Origin: Rutidosis leptorrhynchoides | Taxonomy: Eukaryota > Streptophyta > Magnoliopsida > Asterales > Asteraceae | Assembly: GCF_046630445.1 (NCBI RefSeq) | Contig: NC_092333.1 | Span: forward strand, 98,912,001-98,976,000 | Length of the DNA: 64,000 nt | Direction: 5' to 3' | Part shown: positions 11,448-22,250 of the stretch, in pieces | How the letters are laid out: each line of letters starts with the position of its first letter | Position numbering within the stretch: position 1 is the stretch's first letter | Translations under genes and position numbers: made by a program | Notes under the pieces: generated by a model | Databases searched by the model: none | The model's input: the letters and a program-made list of their open reading frames with translations, nothing else | What the model was told of the DNA's origin: nothing

Positions 11448-13320
11448 TTATTTAAACATATCCAAGAATTTGGATTGCTCGGCTTCAAGTCTTTCTTTTC
11501 TCATTTTACTCGGGTAAGGAAGTGGTGGTTGGTATGGTTTAACATAAGGTTTAGCCTTAACTGTGTTATCTTCATTAACCTTTTCAACTACCAGTTCTGT
11601 TTCCTTCTCTTGCTCAGGCTGTGTTTCTTGTGGAGTAGGAATAGAGTCATCAGAATTTACAGGCATTTCAGGTGGTTTAAGTATAATACCACCTCTCGTG
11701 GTAATGGCTTTAGCTGTTTCATTCCGGGGGTTAGCATTTGTATCGCTAGGTAGACTCCCCAGTTTTCTTTCACCTATCAACCTTGCTAGGTTGCTTACTT
11801 CTTGTTTCAAATTTTAAATTGAAGCTTGTTGATTTCTAAATGCTTGAGCATTTTGTTCATTCGTTTGTTTCTGAGATGTGAAAAAATGCGTTTGAGATTC
11901 AACTAGTTTTGACATCATGTCTTCTAGATTTGGCTTTTTATCATCAGTTTGTGGTGGTTTATTTTGAAAAATAGGTCTTTGCTGATTGTAAGTATTGTTG
12001 GATACTTGTTGATTGCTAGGACCTTGTTGGTTGTTGTATGGAACATTTCGGTTATAATTCTGATTTTGATTGTAGTTTGGTCTTGGCGGTTGATAATTAT
12101 TCTAATAATTATTTCCAGGCCTTTGGTTCATATATGAAACATTTTCTCTTTGTTCCATTGTTTGTTCAATACTGAGACAATCTTTTGTCAAATGTGGTCC
12201 TCCACACTGCTCACAACTAATTCGTATTGAGTGAATATCTTTAGTCATCTTTTCCATTCGTCTCTCAAAAGCATCTATCTTTGCGGATATGGAATCAAAG
12301 TCATGGCTAGGATCGGCTCTAGCTGCTTTAGATGATCTAACGATATCTTTTTCTTGGTGCTACTCATGTGAGTGGGAAGCAGTGTTATCAATAATTTTGT
12401 AAGCTTCAGTTGCGGTTTTCTTCATAATGGAACCACCTGCTGCTATATCGATGTCTTTTCGTATAGTGATGTCGCATCCTTGGTAGAATATTTGTACTAT
12501 TTGATAAGTGTCTAAACCATGTTGCGGACATCCTCTTAATAACTTTCCAAATCTTGTCCACGCCTCATATAGAGTTTCATTTGGTTTTTGTGTGAACATA
12601 ACAATTTCTCCTTGAAGTCTCACGACTTTAGATACCGGAAAGAATTGTTTAAGAAATTTTTCAACTAAAACATCCCATGTATCAATCGCCCCTTCAGGTA
12701 ACGATTCTAACCAATCTTTGGCTTCTCCCTTTAAAGTCCAGGGAAATAACATGAGATAGATTTGTTCATCCTCAACTTCTTTTATTTTGAATAGAGTACA
12801 AATTCTTTTAAAAGTTCGAAGATGTTCGTTTGGATCTTCCTTCGGCGCACCACTAAATTGGCATTGATTTGTTACCATGTGTAGGATTTGTCCTTTGATT
12901 TCATAATCTGGTGCATTAATGTCTGGTTGAGTAATTGCTGACCTTGGCCAGTGCGTTTAGCCCTCATTCGGTCTTCCATACTTAGAGGTTCCATATTTTC
13001 ATGATTGAAATTGTTGAATCTGAATCACTAGAGGATTCTGACTTATTGGTTTCTTCCTCGACAATCTCTGGATGAATGATTTGTGGTTCAGGAGGAATAA
13101 TTATTGGTTCAGGATCTCTGAATTGTCCCTGAATATCCTCCGGATTCTCAATTGTGAGGTCGGGTTCAAAAAATGGATTATCGGAAATTTGAATCGGAGT
13201 ACTTGGTCGACTAGATGACGATTCTAAAGAAAAATCAATGACGACAATGTTGGCTAGATGTCTTGATCGAGTTACAGGTGGTGAACGTATGAAAGGTGGT
13301 GAACGTTTTGCTCGGTGCAT
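11448..13320 (-). pseudogene. Gag of Athila-type element A1 (frameshifted)
   Basis: The N-terminal part (12982-13320, 112 codons from an ATG) is basic then Pro/Ser/Glu-rich. The capsid core (12360-12878) has GAPKEDPNEHLRTFKRIC, LKGEAKDWLESLP and WTRFGKLLRGCPQHG, typical of the plant retrotransposon Gag family. The nucleocapsid side (about 11811-12250) is Asn/Gln-rich with a CCHC-like Cys cluster near 12210. Frames change between 12879 and 12981 and again in the Asn-rich part, where A2 stays open (61905-64000). It would form the element's capsid if intact. Confidence 0.75.
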
Positions 13321-13584
13321 TCAATGAATATCCTATTAGTTATAAAAGATAAAAATTATATAAGTTATCAAATTAATAAACTTTTCTGATTTTGCCCACG
13401 TTTCGAATAGCCAATAGATGCAGCAGGTAGCCAGGACCCTTTAAATCGAAAGCCTACAACTCGCCACTAACAAATCCAACTATTACTACGAACCAGAAAA
13501 TTTTGGATGTCTATCAATTTAACCGCTTAAAATAATTTTTTCGTCGAAGTTTAAAGAAAATAAAGAAAACTCTATGTCCTAAAA

Positions 13585-13700
13585 ACTAGAGCGTCGAGAA
13601 ATAAGAAAGAAAAAGAATGCGTCGAAAAACGTCGAAAAATAAAAGGTCGAAAAATAAGCGTCGAAAAATAAAAGTCGAAAAATAAAAAAAAATGCAGCGT
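13585..13700. repeat. Short CpG-containing tandem motif in A1 leader
   Basis: The unit GCGTCGAAAAATAAAA and shortened forms recur five or more times with irregular spacing. Each unit holds one or two CpG in an otherwise A-rich context. Confidence 0.6.
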
Positions 13701-14238
13701 CGAAACTTAAAAGTCTAAAAACTAAAAATTAAAACTTTCGTCTAAAGGTATTAAAGCTTAAAAGGAATTCTATATCCAAAACGGCAATAACTTAAAAGCA
13801 CTAAAATTTTAAAACAGCGTCGCAAAATTCTAAAGCACCTAAATCTTAGTCTAAAGAAAAAACACTTAAGGGATTTTACGGCAAAGCCTAAAAATTTAGA
13901 AATAAAAATAAACTACGGCAAAAACTAACCTTAAAACTAATTACGAACGAAAAATATACAAAATTACGCTTGAACGATTAAAATGATACGAAATATAAAA
14001 ATAAAACTTAAAGTTATAAAAATACAATTTTTATATTATTTTTATATAAAGCAATTTATTAAAATATTAGCTTTATATATTAATAAAACTATTTAAAACT
14101 TAAAAATACAAATTTAACTAAAACTTAAAACTAATTATATTAAATTAAACCCTAATTAGGTTAAGTAGTAATAATAATAATTAATTAAAAACCTAAATCG
14201 TAATTATGGCGTACCAGGTCTGGCGTGTCAGAAGACCT

Positions 14239-14284
14239 CATGCGGTTGCATGGGTTTAGACCTTGCTTCTCATGCGATCGCATG
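14239..14284. repeat. Paired 14-bp palindromes, 32-bp pitch (A1 leader)
   Basis: A degenerate copy, CATGCGGTTGCATG, lies at 14239-14252 and a perfect CATGCGATCGCATG at 14271-14284. The spacer is 18 bases, as in the other four pairs. Confidence 0.85.
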
Positions 14285-14622
14285 ACCTGCAGGTTCAGAT
14301 TAAATGCAGGCCAAAAATTCGCAGGTTCAGTTTTTTTTTTTTTTTTTTGAATTTTAATTTTCTGTTTTTAATTTATAAAAAAAATAATATGTAATAAAAA
14401 CTTATATAAACAAAATTACTTATTAATATTAATTTTTAACAAACGAAAAAAATAAAAAGATAAACTTTTTAATTTAAATACTTAAAAATATAGAAATATA
14501 TATATATATATATATATTTTTTTTTTGCTTTTTATATTTTAAAAACTTATATATTTTTACAAGTCTAACTTAAAAACTAAATTTTTTTTTAACAGCGTTT
14601 CGCTTTCGGCGTTGATGAGATT

Positions 14623-14639
14623 CCCCGGCAGCGGCGCCA
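14623..14639 (-). other. Primer-binding site of A1
   Basis: The minus strand reads TGGCGCCGCTGCCGGGG, the Athila-type primer-binding site usually attributed to tRNA-Asp. It lies eight bases inside the LTR end at 14648 and fixes the minus-strand orientation. Confidence 0.85.
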
Positions 14640-14647
14640 AAAATACT

Positions 14648-14879
14648 TGATGTTATGTGAGGTGTATACGAAATAGTTATATTTTTATTGCGAAATACTA
14701 TTAAATACGATACAATTTTACACAAGTTATTTATTTATTTATAGAGTGGATATACCTAAACCTTGCTACAACACTATAGGCAGTGTACCTAATCGTACAG
14801 TAGTGTAGTTTTTAGTAAGTCCGGTTCGTTTCGCAGGGAGCTAGCCTAGTTTAACGCTATATTTTTAAAACTATATTTG

Positions 14880-14925
<46 letters not shown>

Positions 14926-16607
14926 TAAGTAGTATTATTATTATTATAAAAAGAGAGGTTTTTACCGTTTAGTGACCGGTTTGTCGATTTTATATCTTAA
15001 GTCACAATTAAAACCTAATGTAAAATATTAAATATAAATACAACTTAATTTAAAGCGTAAAGTAAATGACGATAAATAAAATTGCGATAATTAAAAGTGC
15101 GATAAATAAAATGACGGTAAATAAAATTGCGATAATTTAAAAGTACGATAATTAAAGGTGCGATAAGATATAAAATAAAAGAATTATGCTTATTTAAACT
15201 TCCGTAATCATGATGTTCGACGTGTTGATTTTAGTTTATTACCATGGGTTAATTGTCCTTTGTCCTGGATTATTTGATATGTCCATCTGGTTTTTGTCCA
15301 TAACAGTCCACCAGTCATAAGTATAAAGTGCGAGTGTCCTCGTCAAATTATCCTTATACCCGAAGTCAAATATTCCAACTAATTGGGGACTTAAACTGTA
15401 ATAAGGTTTTAATATATTGTTAATGATTACACCAGGTTATCGACTGTGTGCAATCCAAGATTTTAATACTTTATTATCAATTACACCAAGTGTCCTTGTA
15501 TGTAATCCACCCCTGTTTTAATGAGTCCATTGACTATTAATCCATCCCCGTGTCCGGTTAAATGAACGATTATTAGTATTTATAAATATCCCGCCCATCG
15601 TGTCCGATCGAGTGTATATGGTTATTTATAGATACTTTAAATTGTAAATCTTTATATTAAATTAACGAACTATCATTCAGTTAAACAAATATAAAGTCAA
15701 TTAATAGTCCATAGTCCAATTTCTACAAGTGTCGGTCTTTTGTCCAAACCCCAATTATCGTATAAAGCCCAATAACCCCGTTTTTTATATTTTGTCCAAC
15801 ATCGCGATTACTTCGATTTAAATAAGCATAATAATAACTTAGCTACGAGACATTAATTTCAAAAGGTTGAACATAACTTACAATGAGTATTAATAGCGTA
15901 GCGTTACACGAACAGAATTTTGACTTACAAACTTAAAACATTCGCCACTATAACTTTATTATTATTAAATTAAAATTAAAATTAAAATTAAAATATAAAT
16001 ATATATTGAGAGTGAGAGAGATTGAATTATATTGTGTCCTAAACTCGTCCGTAAAATGCTGAATTTATAGACATGGCCAAACTTTTAGGGCCATACGATC
16101 GCATGGGCTTCCTTTGCATTTGCCATGCGATCGCATGGAGTCTAGGGACAGCTCACATTCACTTGTTTGCTAGTTTGCCGACGGTTTTTAATATATAATA
16201 TAATATATATATAATTTTAAGAATTATTTATATATTATATTATATTCATGTGCATAGTTGACTTGTCATTTTAGCTCCGTTGCGTTGCGTGTTGATAGTT
16301 GGTTCATGTCCCGGTTCCGGATTTTCGAACGTCCTTTTGTACGATTTAATATCTTGTACTTTGCGTTTTGCATCTCGTACTCTTGTAATTTTGAGACTTT
16401 TCTCATTAATAAATTGAACCACTTGGATTGTATTTTATACTTTTGAGCTTTTTGGTCGTTTGCGTCTTCAAATCGTCGAATCTTTCTTTTGTCTTCACCT
16501 TTTAAAATTTAAACGAATATTACTTGTTAATAGAACAATTGCAACCAAAAGCTTGTCTTTCTTGAAGGATAATGCTATGAAATATATGTTCGTTTTTAGC
16601 ATTATCA
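14648..16607 (-). mobile_element. 5' LTR of Athila-type element A1 (1.96 kb)
   Basis: The minus strand begins TGATAATGCTAAAAACG at 16607 and ends ACATAACATCA at 14648. It is homologous along its length to the A2 LTR (51369-53376). It contains an AT dinucleotide run (14884-14921), a region of TGCGATAATTAAAAG-like short repeats (about 15060-15160) and a palindrome pair (16092-16137) about 470-515 bases into the LTR, probably U3. No ORF is likely real. The five bases outside the right end are CACTG (16608-16612); the partner duplication lies outside the window. Confidence 0.85.
16092..16137. repeat. Paired 14-bp palindromes, 32-bp pitch (A1 LTR)
   Basis: CATACGATCGCATG (one mismatch) lies at 16092-16105 and perfect CATGCGATCGCATG at 16124-16137, with an 18-base spacer. 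Confidence 0.88.
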
Positions 16608-16689
16608 CACTGCTTTCGGAGCTTAGGTGAAACTCCATATCGAAATAGCTGTCAGAATCCGAGGAATTCAAACTGGGTGAGGAATTCAT
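16608..16689 (-). pseudogene. Start of acidic Ser/Asp ORF of element B, cut by A1
   Basis: An ATG at 16687-16689 opens 27 codons rich in Ser, Asp and Glu (MNSSPSLNSSDSDSYFDMEF and on) up to the edge of the A1 LTR at 16607, where the native sequence stops. It lies about 385 bases after element B's primer-binding site, the same relative place as the acidic ORF in element C. No domain recognised; the remainder must lie left of the window beyond A1. Confidence 0.4.
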
Positions 16690-17061
16690 CTCGTACGATC
16701 AGATGAATGATTTTCGATAAGAAATAGATTATAGGATGTAGATTAGTACCCTGCAATATATAATTTACATATGCATATATAATACTAAAATCCCATAAGT
16801 TACTGAGGAATCTACGGAAGCTGTCAGGCAAAGGTAACAAAAACATATACGCTAAGATATGAATTTATCTATACACTATCTATGCAATAGAGGCAGTAAG
16901 ACGTGTCTAGACTTTAAGAATGAAAAGAAAATAATTTTCGACACTAAATGATAAGCAAAACTTTTGACATGCAGACACGGTCGAAGTCCAGACCCACTAA
17001 TGCATCTAGACAACTATCAGTTAGACACACTAATGCAAGACCTGGTTCGCTAAGACCACCG
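16690..17061 (-). other. Leader of element B
   Basis: Non-coding stretch between the primer-binding site of B and its short acidic ORF. Part of it (about 16970-17045) closely resembles the leader of element C (1380-1455), including CACTAATGCA-type motifs, so B and C are related families. Confidence 0.55.
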
Positions 17062-17073
17062 CTGTGATACCAA
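17062..17073 (-). other. Primer-binding site of element B (tRNA-Met type)
   Basis: The minus strand reads TGGTATCACAGC, one base off the standard TGGTATCAGAGC, two bases inside the LTR end. Confidence 0.8.
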
Positions 17074-17560
17074 CTCTAACGACCCGTCCTAATCCATCTG
17101 GACGAATACATTACATTTGGTTACATCGCGAGGTACTTGACCTCTATATGATACATTTTACAAACATTGCTTTCGTTTTTAAAAGACAAACTTTCTTTAC
17201 ATCGAAAGTTAACGGCATGCATATCATTTCATAATATATCCAACTATAATTGACTTAATAATAATCTTGATGAACTCGATGACTCGAATGCAACGTCTTT
17301 TGAAATATGTCATGAATGACTCCAAGTAATCTCTCTAATATGAGCAAATGCATAGTAGAAGATTTCTTTAATACCTGAGAATAAACATGCTTTCAAGTGT
17401 CAACCAAAAGGTTGGTGAGTTCATTAGTTTTTCATAATCAATCATTTTCAATAATATAATAGACCACAAGATACTCATAATTAGAAAACAATCTGTGCAG
17501 GTCTATTCCTGCTGTAAAATCATTCATATGAAGAACACCGGAACCTTTCAAACAACTCAC

Positions 17561-17865
17561 TAACGGTAGCTAATGCGTAGTGCAATGACAAAATCATCTC
17601 ACCGTAGTAGTTAATACAATATAATTCTTACAACGGGGGCTAATGCGTACGCAATGCAAAATCATCCCTCCGAGGGTAGCTGAAACGGCGGCTAATGCGT
17701 ACGCAATGCAAAAGTCATCCCTCCGTTACCAACTACAAAGTCGACTATAATACAATACAATACATCGGGGGCTAGTGCGTGCGTGCAATGCAAAATCATC
17801 TCGCCGATGGTAGTTAAAATGGGAGCTAATGCGTACGCAATGCAAAATCATCTCTCCGTTAATTA
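17561..17865. repeat. Five diverged hairpin-capable repeats in LTR of B
   Basis: The motif GCTAATGCGTACGCAATGC followed by AAATCATCYCTCCG recurs with starts at 17569, 17639, 17691, 17771 and 17825, alternating long (70-80) and short (52-54) intervals. Most copies hold the palindrome TGCGTACGCA, flanked by G-rich and C-rich arms (CGGGGG and CCTCCG) that can pair. Confidence 0.75.
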
Positions 17866-18846
17866 CTAAATCGAACCTCTGAATCCAAATAATTCTATCA
17901 TAGAATGTAGTTTTGAATATTTGTGTCTATTCCGTCAATCATTTATAAAAGCAGTTCATGTATTCTCCGTTCAAAAATATATCTCAAACGCATTTAGGAA
18001 ACAGTTATAAAAACAGCGCATGTATTCTCAGTCCCAAAAATGTAAAGAGTAAAATGGAATCAAATGAAACTCACTATACTGTATTTTGTAGTAAAAATAC
18101 ATATGACGACATTGAACAATGCAGGGTTGGCCTCGGATTCACGAACATATATCATTTGTATATTTATTAATATACATAATTGTAATCGAACAAATATACT
18201 ATGATTAGTGATGTAATTTATATATATAGTTGATTAACAAGTTTCATTATATCTATATTTTCATAGATATATTAATATAGTTAGATTATGTGTATTAAAT
18301 ATATATTCATATATATAATCTTTATTTTTATGCTTATAACTTTAACAACATCATTAAAACTATTATTTTCATAATCGTAATTATAATATAGATATAGATA
18401 ATACTAATAACGATAAAAATGATAGTTTTAGTGAAAATAATATTTTTAATAAAAATGGTAATTTTTAATAGTTTAAATAGAAATTGCAGTAATCATAGAG
18501 TATTACTAATATTAATGTTTAACTGATAGGTCTATTAATGATACCTTGTAATATTAATAATAATAATGATAGCACTAATAATAATACCTATGTTAATGAT
18601 AATAATACTAACAATTATAAAATGATACAAGTACTAATATTAATGATAATAATAATAGTTTGTGTTATTTTTGTAATAATAATAACAAGAATCATATTCA
18701 TATTAATAATTATATTACTTGTAATAATATCAATATCTAATAATAAGAACAATAATAATATTTAGTAGTAATAATCATACTAATAATAATAAGGGTTATT
18801 TAATAATACTAGTAATTATAATACTAATAAATATAATAATCAAAAT

Positions 18847-18876
18847 AATGATAATAATAATGATAATAATATTAAC

Positions 18877-18909
<33 letters not shown>

Positions 18910-19024
18910 TTTTGTAATAAAAACTACCTTCCAAACAAGCTTGTAAAAAAAGAATGCCCCGAACCGGGGTCGAACCCAAGACATCTCACCCACCAAAACA
19001 CTCCCTAGACCATGGCTCTACAGT
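18847..19024 (-). mobile_element. tRNA-derived SINE-like fragment with ATT tail
   Basis: The minus strand has a box A-like TGGTCTAGGGAG (19012-19001) and a perfect box B GGTTCGACCCC (18976-18966). A short body and an (ATT)n run at the 3' side (about 18910-18847) follow. It lies inside the LTR of B. No cloverleaf is apparent, so a SINE head is more likely than a tRNA gene. Confidence 0.45.
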
Positions 19025-20095
19025 TTACTTTTCTGTTATAATCTAATACCTACATATACTTAACCCGTAACATTTATTTTCTGTTTTTCCTCTTCATTCT
19101 TTTTAAAACTAAATTAACTGGAAACGTTTCTTAAACCTAATAGGATTTAAAAGTTTGATTTAGGCTGTGAAAATAAAACCGAATAGATTAATTGTGGGGG
19201 ATTAGGTTAACAGGAAAAAAAAATCATAACAGACCTTAAATAACAGTTTGAAACTCAAATTCAATTCATGAATTCCAATCCGTTTTAGACCACGATCTTA
19301 ACATAAAAGATGTTTCAAATTCCTCCTAGAATCTAACCGTATCCTTGATTGAACCTAAAACATCCATTGGAGATCGAATTTTACCATGAACAAAAAGGTT
19401 GACTTTTGAAATTAGAACTTTGACTCCGAAATTAGAATTCAATACGAAATTTTGAGATTGGAAACTTTACAGAATGTTTTAGTAGATTATTCCTTACAGA
19501 ACCTCATTATTACATTTGGAAAATTTATTTAAATTCAAGCTTTTTGATAAAATGACATAAGAACAGGGTCGAAGGGTTAGTTTCTTTAAATTGGTTTGAA
19601 TTTTGGATAAAAGCTGAGGTTGGTAGTGTGTATCTGATATTGTTGTTCGTTGTCGAATTAATGTTGTAGTATTACAGAGATTTTAGATAGGTTTATAGCA
19701 CAAATTGTTGACAAACAGAATCAATCAGCAGAGAAAAATAAAAAAAATAAAAATAAAAGAAGACAATGACTCCCAACTGATTTTGGTTGTATCCTCTAAT
19801 TTGATTCGATTTATTACCAAATGTAGAGACAGAAACAAATTTCTAACACAGTATGGAAAGCTACATCAAACTGAATTGGTATTTTTTTTTACGTAATTTA
19901 TATAATTAATTTTTAATAAATGATAAATACATTAATAATAATATTAATACTAATTAATAATATTTATATTAAATATTATTAATAAAATACTGATAATAAT
20001 AATTTAAAGAAAATAATACTGATAATAATATGAGGACATTAATAATAACAAAAATGATACTCTTAATAAGTTTGTTAATAATAATCTATAAGAAT

Positions 20096-20097
20096 AA

Positions 20098-20187
<90 letters not shown>
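20096..20187. repeat. (AAT)n microsatellite
   Basis: About 30 tandem AAT units, read as poly-Asn in one frame. It lies in the LTR of B and is flanked by further AT-rich low-complexity sequence. Confidence 0.95.
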
Positions 20188-20190
<3 letters not shown>

Positions 20191-20658
20191 GGGTAATAAC
20201 AATATTTATAAAAATAATTATAATAATATGATAATATTATTAATAATTATAATGATAACCATGATCATAAAAATACTAACAATAATATAATAAATTACAT
20301 GTAACAATTTATTATTATACTTTTAATAATACTTATAATACTTAATACTAATGAGTAAAGTGATAAAATAATGATAATGATATTATTAAACAAAAAGGTA
20401 GAACTTTTATCACATTATATGTATCAATTCTCATATATGGTAATATTAATAATACTGATATTAATATACGTCTTTATTTTAATGAAAGTACTAATATTAT
20501 CAATATGACACATTTTTTTTATACTTTAGTAATTTAGTATATTGCTTTTACATATTATTAAGTATGTAATATTTAGTAACATCTGTTATACATAATATCA
20601 CATATTGATTATTTAATATTTATATATTTCATATAATATTAATTAAGAATAGAAACCA

Positions 20659-20947
<289 letters not shown>

Positions 20948-21114
20948 TTATTTACAAACAATTGTTCGTGAATCGTCGAGAATAGTCAAGGTCAAATGCA
21001 TTTATGAAAAATAGTTCCAACATTTTGAGACTTGGTTTAATAGACTTTGCTTATTGTGTCGGAAACATATAAGGATTAAGTTTAAATTTAGCCGAAAATT
21101 TTCGGGTCGTCACA

Positions 21115-22250
21115 CATAGCCGCAGTACAGGCCGCAATGCAAAATAACAACAATAATTATGTATCTAACAGTGGAACTAGTTCTACAAGAAATCGTGTGA
21201 GATGCTCCTACAAAGAATTCACTGCTTGTAAACCTCTAGAATTCGATGGAACTGAAGGACCAATTGGATTGAAACGGTGGACCGAGAAGGTCGAATCGGT
21301 GTTTGCCATAAGTAAATGCACTGAAGAAGACAAAGTAAAGTACGCTATGCATACCTTCACAGGTACTGCGTTAACATGGTGGAACACCTATCTCGAGCAG
21401 GTGGGACAAGATGCTGCTTACACACTACCGTGGTCAGCATTCAAACACTTGATGAACGAGCAGTACTATCCCAGAAACGAGGTCAATAAACTCAAGGTAG
21501 AGCTTAGAGGATTATGAACGCAAGGATTCGACATTACTACGTACGAACGACGATTCACAGAGTTGTGCCTATTGTGTCCAAGAGTGTTCGAAGATGAAGA
21601 AGAGAAGATCGACGCATTTGTAAAAGGGTTACCAGAAAGGATTCAAGAAGATGTGAGTTCACACGAGCCCTCTTCCATACAAAAGTCAAGTCGAATGGCT
21701 CACAAACTCATAAACCAGATTGAAGGAGGAGTTAAAGAGCAGGCGGCCGGAGAGGCCAAAACAAAGGAAGGTAAGAGGAAGTGGGAAGATACCGGCGACA
21801 AAAGTCACCAGTATAACAACAATAATAATCAAAACTACAATCGCACCATTTTTCACAATAATAAACGCAACAACAAACATCCCAACAACAACCACTATAA
21901 CAACTGTCCCAACAACTATAACAACCACAACAATAACAAGCCCAACAACAATCTCAATAACAACAATGGCAACAAAAACCAGAAAACTCCTTGCAAAAGG
22001 TGTGATGGATACCATCCGGATAAGTACTGTGTTGTAGTGTCTACCAAGTGTAACAGAAGCGGTCATGGTGCAACAAAATGTAACTTCTATGGACCGACGA
22101 CCTATAAAAATAATAAAACAAATAATTCTATTATTTGTTACGGATGCGAAAAGCCGGGCCATTTCAGCAAATCATGCCCAAACCAAGGGAATAATAATGG
22201 GCAAGGCCATGGAAGAGCCTTCAACATCAACTCAACAGAAGCGCAGGAAG
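21115..22250 (+). pseudogene. Gag of chromovirus-like element D (5' truncated)
   Basis: The frame is already open at 21115, immediately after the edge of the B LTR, so the true N-terminus is lost. A capsid core is visible: CSYKEFTACKPLEFDGTEG, then GTALTWWNTYL. After an Asn-rich linker come Cys-rich knuckles: CKRCDGYHPDKYC (about 21995), CNRSGHGATKC (about 22050) and CYGCEKPGHFSKSC (about 22137, a standard CCHC). An in-frame TGA at 21515-21517 breaks it. Typical of Tekay/Del-type Ty3/Gypsy Gag; clade is my judgement from the motifs. Confidence 0.75.

Larger units (their letters stand above)
13321..14622 (-). other. 5' leader of A1 between primer site and gag
   Basis: No convincing ORF. AT-rich with a cluster of short CpG-bearing repeats of the type GTCGAAAAATAAAA (about 13585-13700). 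It also holds a palindrome pair (14239-14284) and a T/A homopolymer tract (14330-14350). It would be the untranslated leader of the genomic RNA. Confidence 0.6.
4924..16607 (-). mobile_element. Athila-type Ty3/Gypsy element A1 (partial, nested)
   Basis: On the minus strand the order is 5' LTR (16607-14648), primer-binding site (14639-14623), leader, gag, protease, RT, RNase H, integrase, zinc-knuckle ORF, putative intron, and the start of an env-like ORF. It is cut at 4924 by insertion of element C, so the rest of A1 must lie left of the window. The right edge abuts the leader ORF of element B at 16608, so A1 inserted into B. A second copy of the same family, A2, lies at 51369-64000 and gives the boundaries by comparison. 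A1 has several stops and frameshifts in gag-pol. Confidence 0.85.

Noticed and set aside
18966..19022. Possible tRNA gene on the minus strand (box A and box B present)
   Set aside because: No acceptor-stem pairing or cloverleaf is evident and a degenerate body with ATT tail follows, so a SINE head is more likely.
20030..20290. 86-codon ORF that is mostly Asn
   Set aside because: It is a translated AAT microsatellite; same for 47518-47715.
21686..22162. 158-codon antisense ORF rich in Val/Ile
   Set aside because: Produced by the AAC/AAT-rich Asn linker of D gag read backwards.
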